From the NCBI RefSeq assembly GCF_001592735.1, contig NZ_LUKE01000001.1, positions 1,809,120 through 1,873,119 of the forward strand: DNA of 64,000 nucleotides. Direction: 5' to 3'. This document shows, piece by piece, positions 34,253 through 43,857 of this stretch. The first letter of the stretch is position 1. Every line of letters begins with the position of its first letter. The position numbers were made by a program, and so were the translations under genes. The notes under the pieces are model-generated. The model worked only from the letters and a program-made list of their open reading frames with translations. It was not told the DNA's origin and did not search any database. This DNA is from Bdellovibrio bacteriovorus (GTDB taxonomy: Bacteria > Bdellovibrionota > Bdellovibrionia > Bdellovibrionales > Bdellovibrionaceae).

Positions 34253-35675
34253 TGTAAGCATACATACTGGCCCGACGCTGATTTTTGCTCGGGTTGAGCT
34301 TGTAAGCCAATCTTTCAATCCAATTTGATGGCAATTCTTGAGCGATCGCAAAGCTCTTAAGCTGATCGCCATACTGATTTTTCTGATCCTCATTAATAAT
34401 AACCCAAGTTTGACAGTCTATTGGCGGCCATTGCAAAGGCGTTGCGCCATTTGGGATGTCAGCAACCACGTAAGATTTTTGTGCGACAAAAACTTCCGGG
34501 AACCATTCAGGTTGCCCTTCCGTGCGATAAACCTTGGTGATCTCAGGATGCTTATTAAGGTTCAGTGCTAGTTCTAAGATCGCATTTTGCGGCCGCGTGA
34601 AACTTGCGGGAATTAGTAAGACCGAATTCAGGGCGATCAGTGAAATCCAACGTGCCTTGCGTTGACGACGTTCTTTCCACAGCTGCCAAAAAAACGGGGC
34701 GGTTGCGACCATCAAGATCGGGAAAATACTGACTAAGAAGCGTTCCCACTTTTGCGGAAACATATTGTGAAGCAAAACGAACAGGGCCAAGAAGATCCAA
34801 GCTGTGCGGTATTTTTTAAGCTCGGATTTAACATAACCCGCTGGGTATTTCGCAAATAGAAAAGGCATAAGGCCGGTTACGAAAATCAGAACCAAATAAA
34901 AATGCCAAGGCTGGGATCCATAATTGGCCCCGTATTTGACGTTGTAAATGGTCACGGCTTTAAGGCTGAAATGATATTCTCCGCGGATAAAGTAATCGGG
35001 AATTCCGGCCAGCAAAAAGAAAACCAATCCCAATGAGCCGGCATAGATAAAGTCGCGATAGTTCTTTTTTAAAAGAGGAATAATCAAAGTCGCTAAAGCG
35101 CAAAATCCCAGCTGCTGTCTTAAGCAGAAAGCAACGCTGACAAAAAACACCGAAGCTAAAAGGTTTTTAAGTCGGCCTTCGTGGTCATATAAGTAACAAT
35201 TCACCATACTTAAGAACAGCCATGGGGCTGCAAGACTTTCAAACATGGGTCGAGTCATTGAAAAAGGCATGACGAAATAAAAGGAAGCTAACGCCAGTAA
35301 AAATAAGAAATAGTGTTCGCTTTCGGGATTGTTGCGGCGTTGTTCAAAGTGTTGGATTTGTTTTAATCCGATGAATAACATGCCTGCAGCCAATAAAGAC
35401 AAAATCGTGAGCATAAAGCGGTATTGCAAGTAAGGACTTTCAATTCCCAAGCTCAATGCCGTTTGGGCTAGGGCGTGAAAGGGTAAAAGCTGCAAGGGGG
35501 ATTTGACGTCATCTATTCCCACCAAGTTCATGATGGAAGAGGTTTGCGCCGGGATGTATCTGGTGATGCCGACAAAATAGTCATCTAGCGCCATAAAACC
35601 ATCATTTAGAACGATGGTCAGAAGATACATACCCAAAAAACAAATCAGGACGACGGCCTTAAGATTTTGCTTCAC
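34236..35675 (-). CDS. GT-C fold glycosyltransferase-like membrane protein (mannosyltransferase type)
   Basis: A 479-residue integral membrane protein with about ten helices. The first lumenal/periplasmic loop begins with an acidic pair, MALDDYFVGITRY, in the position of the catalytic acidic motif of GT-C enzymes (ALG9/PIG-B-like GT22 use a similar xxDEYF), and the soluble C-terminal domain ends the chain. GT-C enzymes transfer sugars from lipid-phosphate donors on the outer face of the inner membrane. Donor and acceptor are unknown. The gene abuts alaS with no gap, so it is probably transcribed with it. Confidence 0.7.
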   Translation of the reverse strand: MKQNLKAVVLICFLGMYLLTIVLNDGFMALDDYFVGITRYIPAQTSSIMNLVGIDDVKSPLQLLPFHALAQTALSLGIESPYLQYRFMLTILSLLAAGMLFIGLKQIQHFEQRRNNPESEHYFLFLLALASFYFVMPFSMTRPMFESLAAPWLFLSMVNCYLYDHEGRLKNLLASVFFVSVAFCLRQQLGFCALATLIIPLLKKNYRDFIYAGSLGLVFFLLAGIPDYFIRGEYHFSLKAVTIYNVKYGANYGSQPWHFYLVLIFVTGLMPFLFAKYPAGYVKSELKKYRTAWIFLALFVLLHNMFPQKWERFLVSIFPILMVATAPFFWQLWKERRQRKARWISLIALNSVLLIPASFTRPQNAILELALNLNKHPEITKVYRTEGQPEWFPEVFVAQKSYVVADIPNGATPLQWPPIDCQTWVIINEDQKNQYGDQLKSFAIAQELPSNWIERLAYKLNPSKNQRRASMYAYTCRSE

Positions 35676-38399
35676 TTAAACCCCAAGCAGGCTTCTTACT
35701 TTAACGAACGCATCCGCAAGCTTATCACGTTGTGGAGCTGCTCCTTGGGCAAAGTCTGGACGTCCACCACCTTTACCGCCCATGATACCGGCCATTTCTT
35801 TTAAAAGATCGCCAGCTTTGGTTTCGCCCGTGATGTCTTTAGAAACGCTCACGATAATCGGGTGGCTGCCTTCACCTTGACCGACAACAACCACAACACC
35901 ATTTTGGATTTTATTTTTTAAGTGATCCGTGATTTCGGCTAGGACTTGGCGATCATCCAACGGGACATCGGCCAAAACCAATTTCGCCGCGGCTCCGGAC
36001 TTGGTTTTAAAGGTCAACGCTTTGGCCGCAAGTTCGTCGACATTGACTTGGCCTCCTTGAAGCTTCTTCATTTCCTTTTCAAGCATTTTGATTTGCTCTT
36101 TAAGACCTTCAACACGATTTGCCAGGGTTGAAGTTTCCCCCGTGGCTTCAAGATGTTTTAGATAATGAGGACTTTTTTGTAAGCCCGCTGCGGAAAGAGC
36201 TTCGTCAAAGTGCTGGATCGCCGTCATCGCAAATTTCACCGCGTGATCGCCGGTGGTTGCTTCAAGGCGACGAACGCCAGAGCTCACGCCAGATTCAGAG
36301 AGGATTTTGAAAAGACGAATTTGCGAAGTGTTCTTAACGTGAGTACCGCCGCAAAGTTCAGTTGAAAAATCACCCATCGTCAACACACGAACGACATCGC
36401 CGTATTTTTCACCAAAAAGCGCCATCGCTCCTTTGGCAATAGCGTCTTTAGGATTCATTAATTCGATTTTAACGTCTAAAGATCTGGCGATCTGTTCGTT
36501 CACCATATCTTCGATTTGACGAATCTCTTCAGAAGAAACAGGTTTGTTGTGAGTAAAGTCAAAACGAGTCTTTTGTGCATCCACCAAAGATCCTGCTTGC
36601 GTCACGTGAGTTCCCAATACGCGGCGTAAAGCAGAATGCAGTAAGTGAGTGGCTGAATGGTTAGCCATCGTATTGCGACGATCGATAGGGTCAACAATCG
36701 TGTCTACTGCGTTACCGATTTTAAAGTCGCCGTGTTCAACTTCGACATGATGTAAAACCACGTCGTCTGTTTTCGTGGTATTCACGACGCGCGCCCGTGA
36801 CGGTCCATTCATGATGTAACCAACGTCACCGACCTGACCGCCACCTTCGCCATAAAACGAAGTAGCGTCTAGGATCATAACGCCGGTTTGACCGTTTTTA
36901 AGTTCTTTCACGACTTCGCGACCATTTGAAAGGGCCGTGATGTTTCCGCCGCCCGCGAAGTCATCATAACCCGTGAACTTCGTGGTTTTGCCCGTCGCTG
37001 CATAGTCTTTAGAGAATTTAATCAAGTGCTGTTCGTCAGCATCTAAAGCTTTTCCTTTCCAGGATGCCTTAGAGCGGGCGCGGTTGTTTTCCATCTCTTT
37101 TTCGAAGGCTTCTTCATTTACTTCGATGCCGTTTTCATTTGCGATCACGCGAGTCAGATCGGCTGGGAAGCCGTAAGTGTCATACATTTTGAAAACGACT
37201 TCGCCGGAAAGTTCTTTTACACCTTTTGCTTTGGCTTTTTTAAGCTCTTCCATCAGCAAACCGGTGCCGTTATCTAAAGTCGCGCTGAAGCGGTCTTCTT
37301 CATCACGGATGGTATTTAAAATATGATCGCGACGTTCTTTAAGCTCGGGGTACACAGACCCCATGCTTTCAATCAAAGCTTCGGCCATGCCAGGTAAGAA
37401 AGATTTATCCGTGGAAAGTTTACGGCCATAACGAATCGCCCGTCTCATGATACGGCGAAGAACGTAGCCGCGACCTTCATTTGATGGCAAAGCGCCGTCG
37501 GCAATAAGAAACGCGGATGAACGACAGTGATCCGCTAAGACACGCAACGCCGAAGTTCGCTCGGCAATTTCTTTGTTGGTTTTTAAAGTGTTTAGATCCG
37601 TAACGTATTCAATGCCCCCAATTTTGCAGGCGACATCGAGCATGGGTTTAAACAAATCCGTGTCGTAGTTATTAAACTTGCCTTGCATTGCTGCTACCAC
37701 GCGCTCTAATCCCGCTCCTGTATCCACGGATGGTTTTGGCAGCGGAGTCAAAGTTCCCGGAGGATTTTCAAAGTACTGCATGAAAACCAAGTTCCAGATC
37801 TCGACGAAACGATCTTCCCCCGCGGCAATCCCTTTGTAAGGATCGGCGATCGTACCGGCGCTGGGACCGTGGTCATAGAAAATCTCAGTGCAAGGACCAC
37901 AAGGTCCTGTGTCACCCATTTTCCAGAAGTTGTCTTTGTCAAAGCGGAAGATGCGATCTTTGGGAATGCCTTCTTGCTGATGCCAGATGTCGGCGGCTTC
38001 ATCGTCAGAAAGATGAACCGTGACATAAAGCTTTTCTTTAGGGATCGCGAGGTCTTTAGTTAAAAACTCCCAAGCAAAACGAATGGCGTCTTTCTTAAAG
38101 TAGTCCCCAAAAGAAAAATTACCCAACATTTCAAAGAAGGTATGATGGCGAGCCGTGAAGCCCACGTTTTCTAAATCGTTGTGCTTACCGCCGGCGCGGA
38201 CGCATTTTTGTGAACTGACGGCGCGAGTGTAATCACGTTTTTCTAAACCTAAAAAAGTATTTTTGAATTGATTCATCCCGGCGTTGGCGAAAAGCAGGGT
38301 GGGATCATTTTCCGGGATTAACGACGAAGAAGGAACATGGCGATGTCCCTGTTTTTCGAAGTATTCGATAAACTTTTGTCTGATCTCAGAGCTTTTCAT
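35676..38399 (-). CDS. alaS: Alanyl-tRNA synthetase
   Basis: AlaS charges tRNA-Ala and edits mischarged Ser/Gly. The 907-residue protein has the class II catalytic core at the N-terminus (FANAGMNQFKNTFLG and VDTGAGLERVVAAMQG), the editing domain with its zinc-binding HSATHLLHSALRRVLG and ELCGGTHV motifs, and the C-terminal oligomerisation/C-Ala domain (GGGRPDFAQGAA). It overlaps recX by 14 bases, and the alaS-recX adjacency is common in bacteria. Confidence 0.97.
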   Translation of the reverse strand: MKSSEIRQKFIEYFEKQGHRHVPSSSLIPENDPTLLFANAGMNQFKNTFLGLEKRDYTRAVSSQKCVRAGGKHNDLENVGFTARHHTFFEMLGNFSFGDYFKKDAIRFAWEFLTKDLAIPKEKLYVTVHLSDDEAADIWHQQEGIPKDRIFRFDKDNFWKMGDTGPCGPCTEIFYDHGPSAGTIADPYKGIAAGEDRFVEIWNLVFMQYFENPPGTLTPLPKPSVDTGAGLERVVAAMQGKFNNYDTDLFKPMLDVACKIGGIEYVTDLNTLKTNKEIAERTSALRVLADHCRSSAFLIADGALPSNEGRGYVLRRIMRRAIRYGRKLSTDKSFLPGMAEALIESMGSVYPELKERRDHILNTIRDEEDRFSATLDNGTGLLMEELKKAKAKGVKELSGEVVFKMYDTYGFPADLTRVIANENGIEVNEEAFEKEMENNRARSKASWKGKALDADEQHLIKFSKDYAATGKTTKFTGYDDFAGGGNITALSNGREVVKELKNGQTGVMILDATSFYGEGGGQVGDVGYIMNGPSRARVVNTTKTDDVVLHHVEVEHGDFKIGNAVDTIVDPIDRRNTMANHSATHLLHSALRRVLGTHVTQAGSLVDAQKTRFDFTHNKPVSSEEIRQIEDMVNEQIARSLDVKIELMNPKDAIAKGAMALFGEKYGDVVRVLTMGDFSTELCGGTHVKNTSQIRLFKILSESGVSSGVRRLEATTGDHAVKFAMTAIQHFDEALSAAGLQKSPHYLKHLEATGETSTLANRVEGLKEQIKMLEKEMKKLQGGQVNVDELAAKALTFKTKSGAAAKLVLADVPLDDRQVLAEITDHLKNKIQNGVVVVVGQGEGSHPIIVSVSKDITGETKAGDLLKEMAGIMGGKGGGRPDFAQGAAPQRDKLADAFVKVRSLLGV

Positions 38400-38859
38400 A
38401 TAGAACCTTTCTTACGGTCTCAGAATCAAAACCTCGCGAAGCTAAAAAACGACCCGCACGGGCCTTTTCTTCACGAGAGAATTCATAATTTTCAGAGTAT
38501 TTATTTTTCACAACATGCAAAGCTTTTTCAAGCTCTAGCTCACGATCCGTCGCGACCGGGGGGAGACCCTTTTCACGAAGATAATTGTTAATGTAGTGAA
38601 TGCCTTTATGACGGCGATGAAGCGTGTCCGCCATGCGCTCGGCCAACTCATCGGGGTTTCCGATAAACCCGCTGTCTTTGGCAAAATCGATGGCTTCATC
38701 TAAGGCTTCCCCCAGCTCTTCGCGGTTTTCCTCATGCGAAAAGGCTTTGCGTAATTTTTGACGCAATTCCGTTTCGGAATGATCGCGCTTAGCAATAAGG
38801 TCCATGACCTTTCTTGCGGCAGCCTGCTTGATTTTTAGGGAGTCTTTTTCATCGGACAT
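38386..38859 (-). CDS. recX: RecX regulatory protein
   Basis: RecX binds RecA filaments and limits their extension. The 157-residue protein has the three-helix repeats of the family: AARKVMDLIAKRDHSETEL, LRQKLRKAF, then DFAKDSGFIGNPDELAERM and YINNYLREKGLP. RecX and RecA genes are often neighbours; here recA is about 5 kb away on the other strand, while recX is upstream of and overlapping alaS. Confidence 0.9.
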   Translation of the reverse strand: MSDEKDSLKIKQAAARKVMDLIAKRDHSETELRQKLRKAFSHEENREELGEALDEAIDFAKDSGFIGNPDELAERMADTLHRRHKGIHYINNYLREKGLPPVATDRELELEKALHVVKNKYSENYEFSREEKARAGRFLASRGFDSETVRKVLYEKL

Positions 38860-38882
38860 GACAGAGATTATTACTCTGTTTT

Positions 38883-40025
38883 TTAGCCCTTGCGAAGAAC
38901 AATTTCGGCCAGCTCACAATATGTGCCCAGTCTTAAACGGGGACCCCAGTAGCCCGTGCCTTGATTGACATACAGCCGCATATTTCCGATGTGGTAAAGG
39001 CCTTTAGAATATCTCTCGAAAAACACGATCAACCAGTTCCAAGGGAAAAACTGCCCACCGTGAGTATGACCGGAAAGCTGCAGGTTTACTCCGATATCTC
39101 GAATTTGGTAAGCCAGGGATGGCTGGTGAGAAAGCATGATCTTAAAGCTTGATTCTTGAAGCTGGGATTGAACTCGCGGGAAGTCAGGTCCTTCTTGTTG
39201 AAAATGTAAGGCCGCGGGATCCGGAATCCCGGCAATTTGTAAAACGGCTTCGCCTAAGGAGATGTCGGCCACCTGATTGACCAACACCTTAAAATCGACA
39301 TCGCGGAAGGCCTGCAAAGCTTTTTGACCATCCCAATAATACTCGTGATTGCCCGGAACCAGGTAAACCCCGTATTTCGCTTTCAGCTCTTTGAGATATT
39401 CAAGCTCTTCGGTGTGTTTTTCAACGAAACTGTCCATGATGTCGCCGGTAAACACCACGACATCCGGTTTTAGGCTGTTAATTTTTGTGACCAATTTTTT
39501 AACGAACTTGGCAGGCAAACTCTGGCTGATATGCAGATCCGTGATGTGCATAATACGCAGGTCCTCAAGCTCCTTGGGGAGTTGCGGAAATCGCACCGGA
39601 ACTTTCACTAAACGGGGACCGACGCGAACCACGACATTGCCCATGAAAAGTAAAATCACGGGCATCAGCATTAAAATGCCGGTGGCTTCGGTGCTGTATA
39701 ATTTGACGATGGGAATGGGTAAAACCAAATATTCAATAAACGCATAGATATCGCGCAAGATCACAAAAGTGACCAAGAAGTTAATATACGCCATGACCGT
39801 TAACGAGGTATCCAACAAAAGATCTCTCCACCAGTGGTGATCTAATTTTTTTTCTTTCCAGAAAAATAAAAAAGTCCCAATAACCAAGGTGAATAAAAAC
39901 GCCAGACCAAGGACAAGGGCAAGCTTGGACCACCAGTCCATATCCGTGAAGCGCACCAACTGGTGGCAAACATACATGAACAGAACCAAAATAAATGAAC
40001 TTGCGATGATTCGGAATGCGCCCAT
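38883..40025 (-). CDS. Membrane-anchored metallophosphoesterase
   Basis: A 380-residue calcineurin-like phosphoesterase. About four N-terminal helices (1-130) anchor it, and the catalytic domain follows with the full motif series: ITDLHISQ (D and H ligands), TGDIMDS, GNHEYYWDG, LSHQPSL and SGHTHGGQFFP. All metal-binding residues are therefore present. Related YkuE/LpxG-type enzymes hydrolyse lipid-linked pyrophosphates such as UDP-diacylglucosamine, but the substrate here cannot be decided. It lies 23 bases upstream of recX on the same strand. Confidence 0.9.
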   Translation of the reverse strand: MGAFRIIASSFILVLFMYVCHQLVRFTDMDWWSKLALVLGLAFLFTLVIGTFLFFWKEKKLDHHWWRDLLLDTSLTVMAYINFLVTFVILRDIYAFIEYLVLPIPIVKLYSTEATGILMLMPVILLFMGNVVVRVGPRLVKVPVRFPQLPKELEDLRIMHITDLHISQSLPAKFVKKLVTKINSLKPDVVVFTGDIMDSFVEKHTEELEYLKELKAKYGVYLVPGNHEYYWDGQKALQAFRDVDFKVLVNQVADISLGEAVLQIAGIPDPAALHFQQEGPDFPRVQSQLQESSFKIMLSHQPSLAYQIRDIGVNLQLSGHTHGGQFFPWNWLIVFFERYSKGLYHIGNMRLYVNQGTGYWGPRLRLGTYCELAEIVLRKG

Positions 40026-40149
40026 AAGTTTTCATTTTCTATCATGCTTCACTGTGTTTGCACAGTCTAATGTAAAAACACAGCAAGGAAGATGAAGTTA
40101 TCAGTGTTAAACTGGGGACTGGCCTAACTCGGCTTGCGCAGGAGGTTTT

Positions 40150-41856
40150 ATGAGTTTTCGTGGTGAATTCGAACAAGCTAGAGATTTCTTGATTCTGCAT
40201 CGTTCTGATTATGATTATGCCTACAATCACTTTAAATGGCCTCAGCTAGAGGAATTCAACTGGGCCCTTGATTATTTTGATCCCATGGCTTCTTTGAATT
40301 CTCATTTAGCTTTATGGATCGTAGACGAAAACGGTGTGGAGCAAAAAGCCACGTTTGAGGAAATGTCCCTACGTTCGAACCAAGTTGCAAATTTCTTGAG
40401 AAAGCAAGGTCTCAAAAAAGGCGACTCGATCTTAATTCTTTTAGAAAACGAAATGTCCTTGTGGGAAATCATGTTAGGGGCGATGAAAATAGGCGCGGTC
40501 TTGGTGCCGGCAAGTCCATTGCTTTCTCATCAGGAGCTGCGAGATCGTTTGGAGCGTGAAAGTATCAAAGCTATTGCGACCAACAAAAAACACTCGCAGA
40601 AATTTGGACTAGATCAGTCAGCGATTATTCCTCTTTTGGTGGACGCGCACGCGGGCGAATCGGAAGACAAATGGATCCCTTATTCCGAAGTTCGCAATGA
40701 ACGCACGTCTTTTGTTCATTCCGATGCCGAAAAAACCAAAGGCAGTGACCCCCTTTTCCGATACTTTGTGTCGGCCAATACGGTAAAGCCGAAAATCATC
40801 GAACACACGCACGTCAGTTATCCGGTAGGCCATCTTTCAACCATGTTCTGGATGGGGGTTCATCCCGGCGATATTCATTTGGGGATCAGCTCTAGCGGTT
40901 GGTCGATGCATGACTGGAATAATTTTTTAGTTCCCTGGAATGCCGAAGCCACTATTTTTATATACAAACAAGAACGCTTTAATGCCCATAAACTCTTAGA
41001 AGCGATGGCGAAATATAAAGTCACCACTTTCTGTGCACCGCCCACGGTGTGGCGCTTGCTGGCGCAAGAAAATTTAAAAGATTATAAAATGAGCTTGCGT
41101 GAAGCCTTAAGCACCGGTGAAACCTTAAACGCCGAAACGATATCCATGGTTCATAAATCTTGGAATTTATTTATTCGTGATGGTTACGGGCAAACTGAAA
41201 TGCCAATGGTGATTGGCGTTTCTCCCAGTGAAAAAAACAGCTTCGGTACAATGGGAAAAGCTTTGCCGGGCTTCCGGGTGCGTCTTTTGAACAACGATGC
41301 CAAAGATTCCGACGCGGGGGAAATCTGTGTGGATATCGAGGAATCCCCATTAAAATTTATTGCCGGCGCCAGCGAAGGTATTGAGTCTTACCATACGGGT
41401 GATTTTGCCTATATGGATTACGCCGGGAACTACACCTTTTCGCAAAGGGCGGATGGATTGTTTAAATCCTCTGATTACCGTGTCAGTCCTTTTGAGATTG
41501 AGGCCGTTCTTTCTGAGTTCCCCGCGGTTCGTGAAGCTGTTGTCATCCCGAGCTCGGACCCTATCCGGGACTTCGTACCGAAAGCTTTAGTCAGCGTGAT
41601 AAAAGGCACCGAACCCACCCGCGAATTAGCTTTAGACATCATGAGTTTCACTCGTCAGCGCTTAGCTCCATTTAAGCGTGTGCGCAGAATTGAATTCGTA
41701 GAAATTCCTAAAAACACCGCCGGCGAAATCCCTCGCGCAGAGCTGGTCGCTCTGGAAAGGGTCAAACGCTCTACGGGCGAAAAAGGAACTTACGAATTTT
41801 GGGAAGAAGACGCAAAAATCAGTTTAGCGGAAACGTGGGCGCAAGAGTTGCCCTAG
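40150..41856 (+). CDS. Acyl-CoA synthetase-like (ANL family) protein with degenerate adenylation motifs
   Basis: A 568-residue ANL-fold protein close in layout to acetyl/medium-chain acyl-CoA synthetases (HTHVSYPVGH, DGYGQTEMPM, HTGDFAYMDYAGNYTF). Three motifs are altered: the P-loop TSGTTGxPK reads VSANTVKPK (207-215), GRxDD reads QRADG (432-436), and the C-terminal catalytic Lys of SGKIxR is Glu526 (AGEIPR). Without the Lys, acyl-adenylate formation should fail or be very slow. The rest of the fold is intact, so it is a probable pseudoenzyme or has a different reaction. AGGAGG precedes the ATG; it stands alone with its own promoter region. Confidence 0.85.
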   Translation: MSFRGEFEQARDFLILHRSDYDYAYNHFKWPQLEEFNWALDYFDPMASLNSHLALWIVDENGVEQKATFEEMSLRSNQVANFLRKQGLKKGDSILILLENEMSLWEIMLGAMKIGAVLVPASPLLSHQELRDRLERESIKAIATNKKHSQKFGLDQSAIIPLLVDAHAGESEDKWIPYSEVRNERTSFVHSDAEKTKGSDPLFRYFVSANTVKPKIIEHTHVSYPVGHLSTMFWMGVHPGDIHLGISSSGWSMHDWNNFLVPWNAEATIFIYKQERFNAHKLLEAMAKYKVTTFCAPPTVWRLLAQENLKDYKMSLREALSTGETLNAETISMVHKSWNLFIRDGYGQTEMPMVIGVSPSEKNSFGTMGKALPGFRVRLLNNDAKDSDAGEICVDIEESPLKFIAGASEGIESYHTGDFAYMDYAGNYTFSQRADGLFKSSDYRVSPFEIEAVLSEFPAVREAVVIPSSDPIRDFVPKALVSVIKGTEPTRELALDIMSFTRQRLAPFKRVRRIEFVEIPKNTAGEIPRAELVALERVKRSTGEKGTYEFWEEDAKISLAETWAQELP

Positions 41857-41976
41857 ACTTTGGAAGGTCTGCACGGTGGCTCCGAACACGAACTTCGTAT
41901 ATTTACGAGACGAATGTGAGGAGAAATTGGTAATTGGCGGATGCTTATGAGACGCTTAAGCTTATAAGGGGACGTC

Positions 41977-42711
41977 ATGAACCTGCGGTGCCAAATTTTT
42001 TTAAGTGGTCTTTTGTTTTCTTATTCTTTGAGCGCTGCCGCTGATGAAAAAAAATGTTTTGGAATTAGAAATACTCATTCCGTGATCTTTGCTAGCGAAG
42101 GTGCAAAGGATGGTTCGCTGGCGATTCGTCGTTCTGTCGATGGTGTTTCAAAAGATGAAATTCTGGATGATACCGGTTACATCAGCGCCCAATTTTTAGT
42201 TTCTTCGTTACTACACAAAGAATTTGAAAAGACCACGGTTTTGGTGGCCGAGCGCTCCGAAACAGTTCAACTTTTGCAGTTGCGATTGAAAAAATTTGAA
42301 GAAACTCTGAAAAGCTATGGTTTTGGTTCTTCCGCAAAAGCATTTGCTGAAATTAAAAGAATCCAAACGATGTTGAATCGATCCATGGTGGTGAAGGACA
42401 GCCTTAAATCGGCGTGGAGAGATTTGGACAATGCCTTGGCGGCTGATGAAATTACAATTATGGCTAAATCTCGTCCGCCAGGAACGTCAAAGTGGAGCGA
42501 CAAGGAAGAACCATTAAATATTTTCTCCATGCCCGAAATTTTTCCGATTGCGACCTCGACGGCGTGTCCGCACACGGTGGGGGACCTGCAGTTTGGCGAC
42601 GCTAAACAGGCATCGATTCCCAAAGTCAGTAATGAGAGTGGCGGTCGCCAAAACGATCTTAATTCCTTTATGAAATCCCAACAAAGCAAGTCTGCGCAAG
42701 GGACCAACTAG
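41977..42711 (+). CDS. Secreted protein of unknown function
   Basis: A 244-residue protein with a signal peptide (IFLSGLLFSYSLSAAA, cleavage near residue 22) preceded by an AAGGGG site. The mature domain begins DEKKCFGIRNTHSVIFASEG and contains a helical stretch (about 88-145); the last 40 residues are polar and look disordered (NESGGRQNDLNSFMK). Two cysteines lie far apart. No family recognised. Confidence 0.72.
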   Translation: MNLRCQIFLSGLLFSYSLSAAADEKKCFGIRNTHSVIFASEGAKDGSLAIRRSVDGVSKDEILDDTGYISAQFLVSSLLHKEFEKTTVLVAERSETVQLLQLRLKKFEETLKSYGFGSSAKAFAEIKRIQTMLNRSMVVKDSLKSAWRDLDNALAADEITIMAKSRPPGTSKWSDKEEPLNIFSMPEIFPIATSTACPHTVGDLQFGDAKQASIPKVSNESGGRQNDLNSFMKSQQSKSAQGTN

Positions 42712-42776
42712 TTATTTCTGTGACGCCCACCATTCCGAATTGCATGCGTCGGATGACCAGCGTATCTCTTTGATTG

Positions 42777-43310
42777 ATGAGAGAATTTTTAAAACAATTG
42801 GCGACACTTTTTGGGGTCGGCCGAATCAAAAAAGCTCCAGGAACCTGGGGCACCTTAGCGACAATTCCTTTAGTCATTGGGTTGAATCACCTCGGCCCGT
42901 TTTACTACATGTCGGCGGTGGCTTTGCTGCTGGTAGTCGGAACCTTGGCGTGCCATATTTATGAGCAGGACCATGAGGGGCATGATCACAAAGAGATCGT
43001 AATCGATGAGGTTTTAGGTTTTCTGATCACGATGGTCTGGTTGCCAATGACATGGCAGGCCATTTTGATTGGCTTTGTCCTATTCAGAGTGCTGGACATC
43101 GGTAAGCCTTTATTCATAGGATATTTAGATAAGAAGGTCCAAGGAGGTCTTGGAGTGATGCTGGACGATGTGGCCGCCGGCTTAGTTGCGAGTCTCATCA
43201 TGCAAGTTCTCTACACTCAAACCAACTGGTTGGGCTCTCAGATCACTGTCATACACTCCGGCTCCGTCGGAGTAAAAAGTCTATCCCTCTTTTTTGCGGG
43301 GTTGGTGTAG
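42777..43310 (+). CDS. pgpA: Phosphatidylglycerophosphatase A
   Basis: PgpA removes the phosphate from phosphatidylglycerophosphate to give phosphatidylglycerol at the inner membrane. The family signatures are present: GRIKKAPGTWGTLATIP at the N-terminus, the acidic IVIDEVLGFLITM and the C-terminal DKKVQGGLGVMLDDVAAGL. It has three or four helices and a normal length of 177 residues. I use the ATG at 42777; a TTG precedes it by one codon. The stop shares its last base with the GTG of pncC. Confidence 0.92.
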   Translation: MREFLKQLATLFGVGRIKKAPGTWGTLATIPLVIGLNHLGPFYYMSAVALLLVVGTLACHIYEQDHEGHDHKEIVIDEVLGFLITMVWLPMTWQAILIGFVLFRVLDIGKPLFIGYLDKKVQGGLGVMLDDVAAGLVASLIMQVLYTQTNWLGSQITVIHSGSVGVKSLSLFFAGLV

Positions 43311-43792
43311 TGACACGAGATGAGCGTCTTCAAGATCTCATAAGACTTCTTCGCGACCGAAAACTCACCGTGAGTTTTGCGGAAAGTTGTACTGGAGGTG
43401 CACTTTCTAGTTTTTTAACAGAGCAGCCCGGCGTTTCAGACATCTTTTTGGGCTCTGTGGTCTCTTACTCTAACGAGGCGAAGATGGATCTTCTGGGGGT
43501 CCGTCGAGACACTCTCATGCAAGAGGGTGCGGTGAGCGAGTCAGTCGCTCGTCAAATGGCGCACGGAGTGCGTCGACAGCTTAAAACAGAATGGTCTGTG
43601 GCAATCACGGGGATTGCAGGTCCGAGTGGCGGAACAGCTACGAAGCCTGTGGGCACTGTATGCATTGCCATCACTGGTCCGAGCTTTGAAGATTCGCGAA
43701 AAGAATTATTTTCGGGAAATCGCAAAGACATCCAGATGGCTTCCGTAGACTATGCTGTTCAGTGGCTGTGTGAAGTTCTCGACAAGAAATAG
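43310..43792 (+). CDS. pncC: CinA C-terminal-domain nicotinamide-nucleotide amidase
   Basis: A stand-alone CinA C-terminal domain (160 residues) that deamidates NMN to nicotinate mononucleotide in NAD recycling. [30 protein letters not shown] and [18 protein letters not shown] are diagnostic. The gene lacks the N-terminal MoaB-like half of full CinA. It starts with GTG overlapping pgpA by one base and lies just upstream of recA, a common arrangement. Confidence 0.93.
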   Translation: MTRDERLQDLIRLLRDRKLTVSFAESCTGGALSSFLTEQPGVSDIFLGSVVSYSNEAKMDLLGVRRDTLMQEGAVSESVARQMAHGVRRQLKTEWSVAITGIAGPSGGTATKPVGTVCIAITGPSFEDSRKELFSGNRKDIQMASVDYAVQWLCEVLDKK

Positions 43793-43827
43793 AATCGGCC
43801 CCGGCCGGAAATTTAACACTACAGATT

Positions 43828-43843
43828 CACAACAGGTGTTGTG
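43828..43843. promoter_or_regulatory. Palindrome just upstream of recA
   Basis: CACAAC (43828-43833) and GTTGTG (43838-43843) form an inverted repeat with a four-base spacer, ending 14 bases before the recA ATG. It does not match the TTAC-N3-GTAA LexA box reported for Bdellovibrio, so if it is an operator it binds another protein; it could also be a small mRNA hairpin close to the ribosome-binding site. Confidence 0.4.
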
Positions 43844-43857
43844 AGAGAGGGATACAG

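Noticed and set aside
43790..43857. LexA box upstream of recA
   Set aside because: I searched by eye for TTAC-N3-GTAA and found none; the palindrome there has another sequence.
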